From Hericium rajendrae (Eukaryota; Basidiomycota; Agaricomycetes; Russulales; Hericiaceae), in the NCBI GenBank assembly GCA_033439255.1, contig CM065883.1, positions 558,001-622,000 on the forward strand: 64,000 bases of DNA, written 5' to 3'. The notes below the pieces were generated by a model that was given only the letters and a program-made list of their open reading frames with translations, did not search any database and was not told the DNA's origin. The position numbers were made by a program, and so were the translations under genes. Every line of letters begins with the position of its first letter. Position 1 is the stretch's first letter. Of the stretch, positions 12,577 through 25,277 are shown one piece after another.

Positions 12577-13032
12577 GCGCTTGCTTCTAGACCAGTGATG
12601 CGCCCTTTACATCCCAGGACATCGAATTAGCCATGTTATGCACTCATGCAGAGCTGCTGCAATGCTCGATCTTATTCGATCTGATATCTTGTGTTATTTA
12701 GTCTATACTTTTGTTTAATGCGAATGGTTTAACTTGCAGTGACATTTAGTCCGTGGAGTCTGCCCATGCCATACCCATTTCATGGGCATGTTCTTTGGTG
12801 CGCATTAGTTGGAGGAGATATGGTCGGGAACTCACAGAGAACATGCCGCAGAGCCACAGAACACCGGAAGTGGAAGTGGAGGGTCGCGCGGTCGCGTTCG
12901 GCAGAAGTGCTAGCCGCTGAAGACCCTTCATGCACAAACCTCTTCTACGACTAGCCCCTCCGTCTACACTCCCTTTTCACATCTTTGTGAGGCGCAAATC
13001 TTCGTGAGGCTGACGACCCGAAACGAGTTGAT
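12577..13032. other. Intergenic, ligase 3' flank and IQGAP 5' flank
   Basis: About 456 bases. I see no coding pattern or RNA gene. The first half is AT-rich and fits a 3' UTR and poly(A) region; the second half holds the IQGAP promoter without a clear TATA box. Confidence 0.4.
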
Positions 13033-16000
13033 ATGACTATGGACCGGTCGAACTCTACAAATTCGACTGGTTCCAACAGGGCCTTCGCATACCAGACGCG
13101 ACTACTCGAGCGCACTTCATCGCGAGGAAGCACCGGATCGCTTTCAAGAGCAGGCTCTGTGTCCACGGTCAGCCCTATTCCCACTGGATCCAGCTCATCC
13201 TCTATAGCAAACAGACGATGGGCTCCGACACATCGGGTGGGGAGCAGTTTGGATGCGGTTCGCGGGAAGTGGGAGGAACGCGTCCGGGCTGAAGCTGAAG
13301 CTGAGCCGAAGTCACCTTCTCTTGAACCCAAGGATATCCCAGTGCCGGACGCGAAAAAGAGCCCAGTGCCCCCATCTTCACCGTATACCAGCAGGACACG
13401 AACGATATCCACAGATCAGTCACCCTTCGAACCGAGGAAACCTAGTGCAGAGCTTGACTCGGTGCGGACCCCATCTTACCTGAAGCGACGCACTATGCCA
13501 GCCCCCATCATTGCTTCTCCATTATCACCCAATACCACGGGTGTTACTGTCGAATACCCCGATTCCCCCACAGGTTCATTTGCGACACCGACGCCCAACC
13601 GCATTCATTTACCCACTTCAACCGCGCTGCAGTCATCATCTATATCGAGTGTCAAAGAATTGAGCGCATATGCTGTTCTATCAACTTCCCAGACCGACCT
13701 GTCGACCCCTACACGTTCGCGTCGCGCCCATACCTTAGACAGCACCCTGCACAGCTTGGGCGAGACATCCAGCCGTGGAGAGACTTCCAGCCGTGGAGAG
13801 ACTCTCAGTCACTTGTCCTTCTATCCAAAGGGCGATTACTCTCGAGGAGACTATGTTTCCTCGATCTCCACAAATACGAGCGCAGACGACACCATCACCA
13901 CTTAAGCGCAGACCAGCGTCAGTATACACCGGCCGATACGCAGCATCTTCCCCGGATAAGGCTACTGCTCCTGAGCCATCTTGGCGTTCTCAAAGTGCTA
14001 GTCCGACGAAAGGACTCTCGACGCCTTCGTCGTCCCGACATCCAACGAGCTCCGTCCTTGATTCCTTTCAGTCACCTTCTTCCGTCATGTCTCCTGCCCC
14101 GTACCGGCCATCTACCCATACGCCCAGCCGGAAAGCGGGTACTTACGGGGAAAATATGATCGTCGGTCGGAAGCTGGGCAAACACCTACCTCGAATAGCG
14201 AGTGGCGATGCTGACGAGGATTGGATCGATCCCAGCCAGCCCAAGAGCCAAGACGAGAGAAAGAAGGACCGCCAGGCTCTCCGGGAGAAACGACTAGTCG
14301 GTCGCGAATGGGGCGAACCGCGCGCAAAGACCGACGAGCTCGTTATACCGGGTGTGACGACTGCGGAAGACGTCGCTGGTATACCAGGGCGACTGAAGCT
14401 GTCCCGCGACAAGGCACCAAGTGCGCCGGCGTCACCCCTTCCATCGGCGCGTCTCGCAAGAGGATTATGGGCTGACACGCAGAGGCATCTGCTGCAGGCC
14501 TACGAGTATCTTTGCCATGTTGGTGAAGCTCAGCAGTGGGTTGAGGGTTGTCTTGGCGAGGAGCTCGCATTCGGCGTAGTTGAGATGGAGGAGGGCCTGC
14601 GCAATGGCGTTGTCCTTGCGAAACTGGTTCGGGTTTTTCAAGGCGAAGCTGTTGTGCGTCGAATATACGAGGCGCCTAAATTGGATTTTCGACATTCGGA
14701 CAATATCAATTACTTCGTCAACTTTGTTAGGGAAGTCGGTCTTCCCGAGGCAAGTGACATTTGCTGAGTCTTCTCTTGTCTTTATTCTCAACCATCTTAT
14801 ACAGAGTTTTATCTTGAGCTAACAGATCTGTATGAGAAGAAGAATCTACCCAAGGTTATTTACTGCATACATGCACTCAGGTGCTCATTAATTGCACCTC
14901 TTTTCGTCGGCATGATACTAACTGTCTATCCGCAGTCATCTTCTTGCTCGTCGTGGACTAGCAGAAAGAATTGGAAATCTTTAGGTCGACTGCAGTTCTC
15001 TGACGACCAACTGCAAAGAACACAGAAGGGTCTCAAGGACGCTGGTGTTCCTATGCCAAATTTCGGCAATGTCGGGCGAGAGCTTGCCAAAGAAATCAAC
15101 GAGGAGCCTGAAGTCGAGGTGGAGACAGACGAAGAGCGTGAGTCACATCGTCTTTGGTGTCAGAGCTTACGCGCTGACGCTCATTAGGTCGTGATCGTCT
15201 TCTGCTTGAGAACGAGCCATCAATCATAAAGGCGCAAGCTACTGGCCGCGCATATCTAGCGCGCAAGAATCATGCGACACAGCGCGCTCGTTTGAATCTT
15301 GCAGAACGATACATACCACGTCTACAAGCTCAATGTAGGGGTGTTCTATCCCGAAGAATCATCGATCACCATCGCGAACAGCAAGCTGATCTTGTGCCAT
15401 GGGCAATTTCATTGCAAGCAACGGCTAGGGCTGTCATATTTAGGCGAATGTGGTTTGCTCATTTGCGACGGTTGCGAGCACTTTGCAGGACGTTCACGAA
15501 GATCCAGGCCCATGCCAAGGGTTATCTTCTTCGCCGCTGGTTCAATAAACTGAAGGGCGCTCTCAGGAGTAGCAAAGTCTCGGTCTGCAAAATGCAGTCC
15601 GTGGCTCGTGCAAGGCTTGTGCAACGGAGGCGTCGAGAAATGCTTCAAGTATTCACAGCTAGACCAGTGGTCGGCCCTATCATCGCTTTGCAAGCTGCAG
15701 CCCGAGGAGCCTTGACGAGGAGCGCCATCGCCAAGCAGCTTCACCTCTTGGATCTTTTAGAGCCTGATACTATCGCGTTGCAGGCGCAAGCGAGAGGAGT
15801 CCTCGTGCGAAGGCGAATAGGTGCTCAGCTCGCCAAACTGGAGGACGTGGAAGATACCGTCGTGCGTATCCAAGCCGCTGTCCGGACTTTCCTTGCGCGA
15901 AAACGTCTCCTGGGCTTGATACGGGGTCTACGAAAGGCTACGCCTGTTCTCGTACAGTTGCAAGCTCGAGCGCGTGCCAATCTTGCACGGCAACAGCATA

Positions 16001-19000
16001 AGACAATGAACAAGGCCTTGTCGAGGGTGGAGATTGCGAAATCCGTTGGCGGTTTCCAAGCTTTGGCTCGTGCAGCTTTGACCCGTAATCGACACCGGGA
16101 GCAGACTAAACAGCTGGAATTCTCTGAGCCAGATGTCGTCGGTTTCAAGCCGTGGCTCGTGGATCGCTTGTACGGTTTGACTATCTCGCATGGCGCGATC
16201 ATATTCGGAAAAGTCACCCCGTTGCCACAGCTTTACAAGCTCTGCTACGTGGCGTCTTGCAACGACGGAAATTCCGCGCGAAAATGCTATACTTCCGCTC
16301 GAACCTTGACAAAGTCGTGAAGATCCAGTCGCTTTTCCGCGCGAAAGAAACTCGAGACCAATATCGACAGCTCACTTTGGGCACTAATGTCAGCGTCGGA
16401 ACGATCAAGAACTTCGTCCATCTCCTCGACGACTCCGAGTCCGACTTCCAGGAAGAGGTGGACCTGGAGCGCATGCGGAAGCAAGTGGTCGAGAGGATTC
16501 GTGAGAATCAGGCGCTCGAGAACGATGTCAACGATTTGGATGTCAAGATCGCCCTTGTCGTGCAGAATGTCAAGAGCTTCGAGGAACTCATCAAGGCACG
16601 ACGGCGTTATGGCGCCGACAGCGCTGCGGCTCATGCAGCAAGAGCGTCTGTCTTAGCCGCTCATGGCGACCCTTTCGCTGGGCCAAATACACTCGATCAC
16701 GCTGCTAAACGCAAACTGGAACTATATCAACAGTTGTTCTATTTGCTACAGGCCAAGGGCGAATATCTGAGTAAACTGTTCGTCAAGCTCTCTTCCGATT
16801 CCGCTTCCGAGAAGAATCGCCGTCTGTTGGAGAGGGTGGTGTTGACGCTCTTCGGATACGGCCAAGATCGTCGGGAAGATTATCTTCTCCTCAAATTGTT
16901 CCAAGTGAGTGCCACACTATGAAGGTTCCCCACTTCACCTGACTGAATTGATTCCATTAGTTCTCTATCAACGAGGAAGTTTCGGCTGCCACTTCGATCG
17001 AAGGTTTAGTCCGCGAACACCCAATGTATATCAGCATCGCTTTACATTACATGCGGCCCAAGCAGACGACGCATGTTCGGGAGACTTTACAGCCCATTGT
17101 CCGTGAAATAGTTGATTCCGATGATTTGGATCTGGAAGCGGATCCTACTCTGGTAGATAGATGATGCATGCATTCTTCTTCCACCTGGCTGATTTGTTGT
17201 CTATCTTCAGATCCATCGTGCGCGAATAGCACTCGAAGAGATGCGTGCTGGAGCAGAGACAACGAAAGCGAAGGAGGTCAGCTTCAGAGATGCTTTGAAT
17301 GACCCCATCACCAGGCCCGAATATATCCGACGTAAGTTCAGCCACATTTCATTCGGGCTCATTTGTTTACAGTTTTCCCCAGACCTGCAGGTCTTGCAGT
17401 GGTGGACGGAAGCGTTTGTCACAGCTATCACTCAGTCAACCAAGAGAATGCCTTATGGCATGCGCTTCTTAGCCCGAGAAACCCTTGCAGCCCTACAAGT
17501 AAGATTGATATGATAGCAAAACGGACGTCAGCTGAATCAACATACTTTGCAGAGAAGATTCCCCGACGCCTCCGACGAAGCGTATGCCGCATGCATTGGC
17601 CGAGTGGTGTATTTTCGATATATCAATCCAGCAATCATGTACGTTGTCTCTTGCACCGCTCCGTGAGCGCTTGTTGAGTTTCTCCTCAGAACTCCCGAAA
17701 CATTCGACATCGTAACAAAGACCGTTGACATTACTTCTCGAAAGAATCTGGCACAAATCTCAAAGGTGTTGGCTCAGATCACTAGTGGCAAGGAATTCGG
17801 AGATGACAATCCAAGCTATATCCCAATCAATGACTACGTGCACAAGACTGTTAAACAGTTCGGTGCCTGGCTGCTGGAAGGTAAGGTCCATCGTTTGTTT
17901 GTTATTCGTTCTGTATCTGATTTTCTTTCTCAGTCGCCGACGTGCCCGATGCCGAAACTCAGTATCATGCACACGAGTTCCTGGATGCTACCGTGCAGCC
18001 AAAACCCATCTATATCACGCCGAACGAGGTGTATGCCATCCATGGGCTGCTGACGCAGCACTTAGACGCCTTGGTAAGTTTAGTGTCCTTCGGAGTTGAT
18101 GGAGAACATTGACATCTGTGTAGGCTCCGGCTCGCGAAGACACACTCCGTGTCATTCTTCACGAATTGGACGGCGTACCCCACTTCGGCAACGAAGAGTT
18201 GAAGGATGCACGAGACAAACCAATCACTTTGGACCTCACAAACCGCTTTTCTCAAGTTACAGGTGAGTAGTCGCATATGGAGTCATTTGACGTTATCTGA
18301 GGCTTGGTCTATCCTAGATCATCGTGCAGGGGAGAAGACGCTCTGGATCCAAGCTAAGCGAGCTGTTCTGGCTGTACTACGTGTGCAGCCTGGGAAGGAC
18401 CTGGTTGAATCGCTCATGCGACCGGTCACTGAAGATGATGAATCGCTTTGGGACGAGATTGTTGAGACCGAGATGGAGAGCGATCACCGATTGCAGCATC
18501 CGAAACGCATGCCATCTACAACAGGACAAGAGTCCGCCTACCGTTTGGAGGACATTCGATCGTGTGTATTCCGTATTACTTTGCTTTCATGAACTTATAC
18601 ACCCCGCGCTGCAGATTGTCTTTTACGAAGGTGAAGGCGCACGCCATCTTCTTTCTGATCGAATTAGAGAAGCTGGGGAAAATCACTCGCGAAGACGGTT
18701 ATCAAGGCATCCTAAACGCCATTGCAAACGACGTGCGCAGCAAACACCGTATGCGGATGCAACGGCAGCAAGAGATCGAGAATATGACGGAGGCGTTGAA
18801 ACATCTGAACGAGCGCAAGAAGAATTTCGAAGATCAAATCAATAGCTATAACAACTATGTTGAGACAGCTATGGCCACCATGCAGCGCGGTAAAGGGTAT
18901 GTGCTCTTCCTGATGCACAGATTCTGTCACTAAATGGTCGGATATGTAGCAAAAAGCGATTCGTGATGCCTTTTACGAAACAATATTTCCATCTTCGGGA

Positions 19001-19393
19001 CCTTCAGAGATCTGGGAAATCCCCTCAATTCGGTTCCTTCAAATATAGCGCTCAGGATTTATACGACAAGGGGATCTTGCTTTCGATTGACCAGTTCTCT
19101 CCGCGTCAATTTGACAAGGTTGATCTAGTGCTGTCGTCTAACGAAGTGGGGGTTTTTACCATCGAAGTTTTCAACCACTCGCTGGGTATTACGAATCGCA
19201 TGGCTGGGACGGATGTTCGCATGGAGGACCTTCTACAGGCTCAATTCCAGGACAGAGCGTCCCTATCTCTATTTAACGGTCTCGCAAAGTTCAACCTCAA
19301 TCTATTATTGTATCAGCTAAACAAGAAGTACGTTGACTGCACTATCTCTGTGGACATGGATTGACAGTACTGCGCGACAGGTTTTATGTATGA
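13033..19393 (+). CDS. rng2: IQGAP family Ras-GAP-like cytokinesis scaffold (Rng2/Iqg1)
   Basis: Organises the contractile actomyosin ring, binding F-actin by a calponin-homology domain, myosin light chains by IQ motifs and small GTPases by a GAP-related domain. Seen, in order: about 480 disordered Ser/Thr/Pro-rich residues; a CH domain (EAQQWVEGCLGEELAFGVVE to DNINYFVNFVREVGL, about 14510-14750, continuing in FELTDLYEKKNLPKVIYCIH); a long run of IQ-like repeats from 15200 to 16380 (FTKIQAHAKGYLLRR, IIALQAAARGALTR, TIALQAQARGVLVRR, VVRIQAAVRTFLARKR); the GAP-related domain about 16740-18250 (VVYFRYINPAIITPETFDIV); and the RasGAP_C domain with KAHAIFFLIELEKLGKITRE. The final intron (19328-19380) joins to KFYV and the stop. 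The GTPase-activating arginine finger is not evident, as in other IQGAPs. Frame slips near 13900, 14982 and 16150. An 18-base direct repeat (SSRGET twice) lies near 13770. Confidence 0.94.
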
Positions 19394-19624
19394 ATATACG
19401 TGTTGCACCCTCATGCTGTATCACTTGTTATTTTGTTTTTCGTGCACATTTCTCACTCATATAAGTACTGTACATCTGACCATTTCATAACAATCATCAC
19501 ATTTTTCGCGTCAGTTATCTGCGTTGCTGCAATGTGCCGGACACAGTCCTCATTTAATTTCGATGCCAGCCATGGTGGAAAGATGCTTTTATATTTACGG
19601 TGGTGTATATATTCATGGTCATGA

Positions 19625-22265
19625 TCAAAGAGTGAAACGGAAATCTGGATGACGGTCGCCGATTGGCGCACGGGTCTTCCCTGCGTCCCATAACTCCTGG
19701 TACGCATCGATGTTGCCCTGGCGCCGCCCGTCGGCACGCGCCTTATTTTCCCACATACAGTACAATCTGATTAAATAAATGATTTTTGAGGCAGGATAAG
19801 GAGGAGAATAAGTGGTTGACGCACACATTCAGGCCCGTGAACAACCACGCCAGGCAAACGAAGCCGAGCACGATCGAATGTCCCTTAATATACTTAGGAG
19901 CTTGATCTATGGGCGTGTGTGAGTGCCCGACGATGAAAAAGAAGATGGAGCTTATTTACCTTGCGTGTAGACGAAGGTTGCAACAAAGCCACTGAGAGGT
20001 AGAGGTAAGAAGGTTGGGAATACATCGAAATAGCTACGACATACCCCGTATTGGCAATGGCAAGTGACAGCGCGGATGCGGTTGCTTTCTTATAGTGTCC
20101 GCTCGTGTTGTTGGGGATGATAGATAAAATGCAAGGCGCTGTCGGATATCTATTCCATGACTCAATTCCACTGGTATCTAATGCTGCGTAACAGGGAGAT
20201 ACGCACAATCCGGCTGCTATGAGGAAAACCGCAGCATAGCGGACCTCGTTGGACTTGGCCGCAATTACCATGATATATCCTGTAAAGGATAAGGTTTCTT
20301 GAGTGCGCAGAATAAAGGAACTAAAACGTACCGGCTATATTGACCGGAAGACAGATCATAATCAGCGGCCCTCGGAGTTTATATCTATCTGCCAAGAATG
20401 CAACAACAACTGCAAAGCGTCAGAAATCTCCCGCTTCCAAGGGCAACTTAACTACCTGTGAGAACGGCAGCAGGAACATATGGAGGAACTTTCCACGACG
20501 ATTAGCAGACTGCCTAATAAATCGAACCCAGTAGACGGCACCTGTGTGAAGTTGAGCTGCCTCGCCCGAGTATCCGAGTTCGGCGACAATTGTGGGCCTG
20601 GAGCGGCCGTAAGCCAGTTAAATAGATTAAGTCTGCATGCAAGGACTCACAGAAATAATGAATAAGAATACAAGCTGACGATGATGCCGAGGTACGCGAT
20701 ACCAGTAAGCCAAGTTTGCACGTCGACCAACCCTACAGTGCGATTATTTAAGGAGACTTTATTTATGTAGATCAATGCAGCGCACCTCGAATGATCTCTC
20801 TCCATTCAAATTGTTCCTCCTCTTGATGAATCACAGCGATTGCATTGTTTTTATCATACACCTCCGTCATGAGCTCTCCTTCTTTCTCCTTGTCGGTAAT
20901 TCCTCGAGAGGACTCCGACAACGGTGCACTGTTTACGATGTGGTCGGAGGAGCGGAATCGACGGACTTGGCATAAAGTGTATTAAACATCAAGTCGGACA
21001 ACACGTGGAAAGAATCCGAAACTTACCAGCAAATTCCCTCTCGTCTTCGGTGAGGAACTTTGCGGTCGAAATCCCTTCGGGAAGCACTAAAGCGGCGGCG
21101 GCTCCTACAAGGCACGTTGCTATGCCCTCGAGTATGAAAATCCAACGCCAGCCCTCAAGACCGGCAATGCCACCCATCTTGATGATCGCACTCGCTAGGA
21201 GCCCTGTAGAAATGTGTCAGCCTTGCATGAACGTGCTATGCGAGCAACGAATCTAATCCACTTGCCTCCAAATGCACCGGAAAGCGAGGCTGTTAGGAAA
21301 ACATTGACGAAGTCAGGACTCGTAAACGGAAGTACAAGGTCCTCTTTAATTACCGGATGCATAAAATATGCCAACCCTGGATACATATGGTGAGCATTTT
21401 TAGAAGTCAGAGACGTTTCCAAAGAACGGACCTAAGCTGAAGCTCATGGCGTTTATAGATGGTACTTAGATATAGCATCTATGCGCGAGTCAATCGGTGA
21501 AACCGACGCCATGGCAGTCGAACAACTCACCATTCCGGGTAATATCCCGCCTTCGCATATGCCGAGCACGACACGCACGGCCACCAAACCTCCGAAGCTT
21601 TGGACCAATCCGGACAATGTTGTAACCATGCCCCACAGACAGACCAGCAGGGGAAGCCAGCGATTAGGTCGCATCTTTTTCAGGACCCAGTTCGACGCTG
21701 GAATCAAAGCGCATCCATCAGTTTTCTTGCCGTCATATAAAGGTATCAGTGATGCTCACGAAGTTCTACCAAGATGTAGCTATCGAAGTGTTGAGTTTTG
21801 ATGTGTCATTCCGAACCAGAAAGCAATACTCACGACACGTAGAACACTTCATGGTGAATTAGCACTCGGTCAGAGTCCGTAGGCCAACGGACGCACCTGC
21901 CAACGCTGTGTTGAATTGATTTCCTTTCATATGCGTATCACTTTCCAAGCCTGCGATCCTGTGGGAGAGAGAGGCAGAGCGATTAAGATCCTGCAAGGCA
22001 AACGCGACGACGACGACAACAACACACCTAGCATTTCCGACATTGGTCCTATCAATAAAGTTGGCCAGCCAGAGCTATTAAACATCGTAAGGACTATAGG
22101 TAGACACGCTTTCTAACAAAGTCTCACCAGTGCTAGTGGCGGCAGGATATGGATATCAAGCTTCCAGAGGACCCGTCTAGTCAAGGATTGTTCACGAGCC
22201 TTGCCTTCAGCGCCCGATAACCCAGAAGGCATGTTCCCGCTGTCCAGATTGGGATTTGACGCCAT
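19625..22265 (-). CDS. MFS transporter, anion:cation symporter (ACS/Dal5-like) family
   Basis: A plasma-membrane permease of the family that includes allantoate, nicotinate, pantothenate and biotin-precursor carriers; the solute is not predictable here. Seen: start MASNPNLDSGNMPSGLSGAE; KLDIHILPPLALLWLANFID then RTNVGNARIAGLESD, the signature loop of transmembrane helix 1; NWVLKKMRPNRWLPLLVCLW and RVVLGICEGGILPGM near 21560; GLEGWRWIFILEGIATCLVG near 21130; later helices near 20230-20010 including GIESWN; and the typical tail ENKARADGRRQGNIDAYQEL ending DFRFTL. It is cut by at least eight short introns, some exons under 100 bases. The splice joins I checked keep frame, unlike many neighbours. 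A TATATA lies about 40 bases upstream of the start. It is convergent with IQGAP, with 231 bases between stops. Confidence 0.88.
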
Positions 22266-23376
22266 GGCATATGCATATCCAGAGGATGTCCATGTCCATA
22301 TATAAGGAAAGCCCGTCTATTGCTCCCTAGGCAATTGGTCGGAGGGGGAACTCGTGCCATAGCGGTGGCTTCATCTAAGGTCCGGATCTAGAGATGTATG
22401 TCCCATGACGCCGACAACGCTCGGCTACAGAACATGTGGGGAAGGATGCGATCAGGGGAAGAGAGCATTGGAGATTACGGGCGTCCGGCATCGTCTAATA
22501 CCTCAGGCAGATAGACGCGGTCAGAGCCTGTTGGTATTTCCATGGAGTCAGATGATGGCTTTTTGTCCCTAGAAAGGTCAGTTGTCTCCATATAAATGGA
22601 GTCTAAGATGAAGTCAGCCTGTCGGTACGGTTTGGTCAACGGCAATCTGAGATGACGTCCTTACTTTCGTAACTAACGCACAACATATCCAGTGCATATG
22701 ACCTCCGTGACTGACAGCGTCTAAGGCTGTTTCCGGATACTGTAGACGGGCCTCCACGGCCAACCCACACTTGCAATTTGACGGCGTCGTAAACGATAGC
22801 CACTTACCCGTCGAGGAGGCCTTGTTTCCGAGGGAGAATGTGTACATGCTGTATAAAATTACCACACCTTGTAGTTGTACCGGCTTCTTGTGCAAGAAGA
22901 CGAAGCTAGGGTCGCTCAAGAATACACGGGCCGAGGAAAGTCACATGGCACTGTCATGATCTGGTATGTATTTGAATTTGATGGCTGACCACGGTTATTC
23001 ACGGAAAAGACATCAGCTGTACACGCTCCGGGTCACGAGTTTGGCGAGAGCGTATGAGATGCACTCACGAAGGTAACTCATAATAGAGCAATCCCTGGAT
23101 AAGCAAAGTCGCTGCAAAGTCAGGATCAAATACGAGTCAAGATATAATGTAGTGTTCGTGGATCCGAAGCGAGGACGATGGTGTGAGTATTACGGCGAAA
23201 AAGTGAAAGGTACATGTGAACAGAAGATGCGCGGCGAATGACAGTTGGACCAAAAGAGAGGTTCGAAGATAACGACACCAAAAAAAGATGGCAGCAAACA
23301 TAGACAAGGGACGGTCGACAAAAACATACCATCTTTACCACCTACGCTTGCAAAAATAGCCATGGGAGTTCATCGC
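22266..23376. other. 1.1 kb intergenic region with no recognisable gene
   Basis: Upstream of the MFS gene and downstream of the peroxidase gene. Open frames on both strands are short and show no family resemblance. A perfect 6-base-arm palindrome CTCCATATAAATGGAG lies at 22586-22601. It could hold a long promoter for the transporter and the 3' UTR of the peroxidase; I cannot support more. Confidence 0.4.
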
Positions 23377-24122
23377 CTAATCCTTCTTCTTAGACGCCGC
23401 CTCTTTATCCAACTCCTTGACGGAAGTCGCAACTTTCCGAGTCGTCATAGTGGTGTTCCAGAGACCGACGGTCCGCGAGGGCCTCTTCCATCCGTCAGGG
23501 AACTTCTGCTCTCCAAACCACTGTCTTATTGACTCCTTTGGGACCTCTCCCTGTGCGTCCTTGAATAGTTCGAAGGTCAGGGCAACTTCTCCCTGAGCGA
23601 TTGCGTCGTGAAAACCATCGAGAGGCTTTTTCAATGACACATCTCGGGCGGCGCGAGCCTTGATGAGGTCCTGGAGCGTGAGGCCACGACCATCTGAAGA
23701 CTGCTGGAGAAGTGCCTGAAGCAGTTTGGAATCGACGGCAGTCGGAGCATAAGCGGCTCCAGGAGCGGCATCGTCGTGGGTGAGCGAAGCGTCATGCTCG
23801 ATGCGGTTATGCTTTGCCAGACCCTCCAAATCCAACTTCCAGCCTTTCCCACACATCACGACGCCTACGACGCTGAGCATCGTAGCCAAGGGTATGGAGA
23901 TGTGGTACCCTTGTCGGAGGCCGCGGATGAGGTCTAGGGCTGACAAGTTGCGACCGTCATGAGAGCTGCGAAGATAGGTTAGCCGACTACGTGTAGAGAG
24001 ACACGTCGTACGCACATATATGACTGATTCGCGAGAGCATTGAGCGCAGGACAAGGAGACCGGCTGTCTGCTGGTCCGGCGGGTACAAAATCGTGAGCGC
24101 TGCGAGAAGTAGAGTCCGCCAT
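23377..24122 (-). CDS. Compact heme-thiolate peroxidase (chloroperoxidase / UPO family, Peroxidase_2)
   Basis: Members use a cysteine-ligated heme and hydrogen peroxide for halogenation, peroxidation or oxygen insertion. Seen: start MADSTSRSAHDFVPAGPADS, then RSPCPALNALANQSYI with the proximal PCP motif near residue 25; one intron (about 23961-24017) splits the isoleucine codon; exon 2 has SHDGRNLSALDLIRGLRQGY, then HNRIEHDASL with the acidic residue of the EHD motif near residue 95, and a basic tail ending KEAASKKKD. Total about 230 residues, the short form of the family. No signal peptide is visible, so it is probably intracellular, unlike the secreted industrial enzymes. No break is seen in the frame. 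Its upstream region now carries a hAT insertion 291 bases from the ATG. Confidence 0.88.
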
Positions 24123-24405
24123 AAAGAGCGGAGGAGATGACAGTGCGTGAAGCAGTTGACGGTCGCTTGGAGAAGGGTTCGTTAGATATGACCTTGCTGT
24201 TGGGGGTATGATACTGCGCGAGGGTTAGGCACTGCGCGCCCATTCTCAGGTCCCCCGGTGAAAGCAGTCAAAATCGCCGGCGGCGAAATCATAACGTAGA
24301 ACCAATAAGCACACTCTGTATGCGCGCGCCCAGCAATGTATGCAGCCGTGTTGCTGTGCTGATAGAGGGCTTGTGCGACAACCGTGATGGAGGAAAGCAA
24401 GGTCG
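24123..24405. promoter_or_regulatory. Peroxidase upstream region up to the hAT insertion
   Basis: About 280 bases remain between the peroxidase start codon and the target site of the transposon. No TATA box is clear. Before the insertion this stretch and 25278-25480 formed one short divergent promoter of about 490 bases with the WW/FF gene; that is inferred from the target-site duplication. Confidence 0.4.
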
Positions 24406-24413
24406 ACGCAGAA
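24406..24413. repeat. Target-site duplication, left copy (ACGCAGAA)
   Basis: Eight bases identical to 25278-25285, directly abutting the left terminal inverted repeat. Eight-base duplications are the mark of the hAT superfamily. Confidence 0.85.
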
Positions 24414-25277
24414 TAGGGTCCTGTGTAGAACTCCCCACGGAGTTTTTCACACGTTTTAAACTCCAGGTGTTTTAAACATGGGTTTCTAACCTATGTTTTA
24501 AACTTTCGCGCAATAATACATAATAGCACAAGATATGCTGGACTCGACGAAGCTCGAGTCGAATTCTTTCTTGCGGAAACCTCAGGCGGCCTTTCTCTTT
24601 AGTCTCGAGAGGCTATGTGAAGTACGTACTAACTATATACACAACCCTCACCCCTTTGTCGTGCCATACTAAGTAGACACTGGTCACCAGCCTACATACT
24701 AACCCGTATCTGCACTGAAGTATCAAGTAGCTGAATGTCAGTATGCGGGTACGGGAGATACGGGAGTGATACGCGGAGGTTTGGCCCGTCCTCGAGTCCT
24801 CGGCGACCCACAGTGCTCGAGAGAATTGACTCTGGCTTCGAAGAAGTTACATGCGGGATCCTTGTGCCCGATTCTTTGTGAATCTGTCGGATATGCATGT
24901 CTTCTCGTGCTCTTCTGTTGGCGGCCACCAATGCATTGCGAAACATGAGCGCTGAGCAATGGGAATCTCGCCATCGGACAGTACCGTCGCGGCGGCACCC
25001 AAGCGATGTCCGTGAGGAGCCCCGATTTTATGTCTTGAACGAGGACAGTGGTGCTTCCTGTTATCTGTAGCCCATCCAGTAACACCTCATTGTCCTTTGA
25101 ATCGGTTGGCGACCGCCAACGTCGTCCCACCTGCTCGCCGACACCATTACATAATGAACTCTGCATTGTTTCTAACATCAGAAAAAGCGTACCCTAGCCC
25201 CCCGGGCGTTTATAACACGTTTATAACACGTCTGTTTTAAACTCGGGTAGAAACAAACAGTTCTACACAGGACCCTA
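24414..25277. mobile_element. Non-autonomous hAT DNA transposon, 864 bp
   Basis: The ends are a perfect 19-base inverted repeat, TAGGGTCCTGTGTAGAACT at 24414-24432 and its complement at 25259-25277. They are flanked by an 8-base target duplication. TIRs starting TAGGG with 8-base duplications are typical of hAT elements. No transposase is present: the element is far too short and lacks a hAT dimerisation domain. The subterminal zones carry repeats of TTTTAAAC (three on the left near 24453, 24471 and 24492; one on the right near 25234) plus a duplicated TTTATAACACG on the right, likely transposase-binding sites. Perfect TIRs and duplication point to a recent insertion. The core differs from ordinary MITEs in holding a coding-looking stretch (next entry). 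Confidence 0.88.
24692..25178 (-). other. Coding-like stretch inside the hAT element
   Basis: On the minus strand, a frame from 25178 reads NEVLLDGLQITGSTTVLVQD and then IKSGLLTDIAWVPPRR, and a second overlapping frame continues as DSHCSALMFRNALVAANRRA. The pieces read like normal protein rather than random translation, but I recognise no family. It may be a captured host gene fragment, or chance. There is no start codon in good context and no evidence of expression. Confidence 0.25.
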
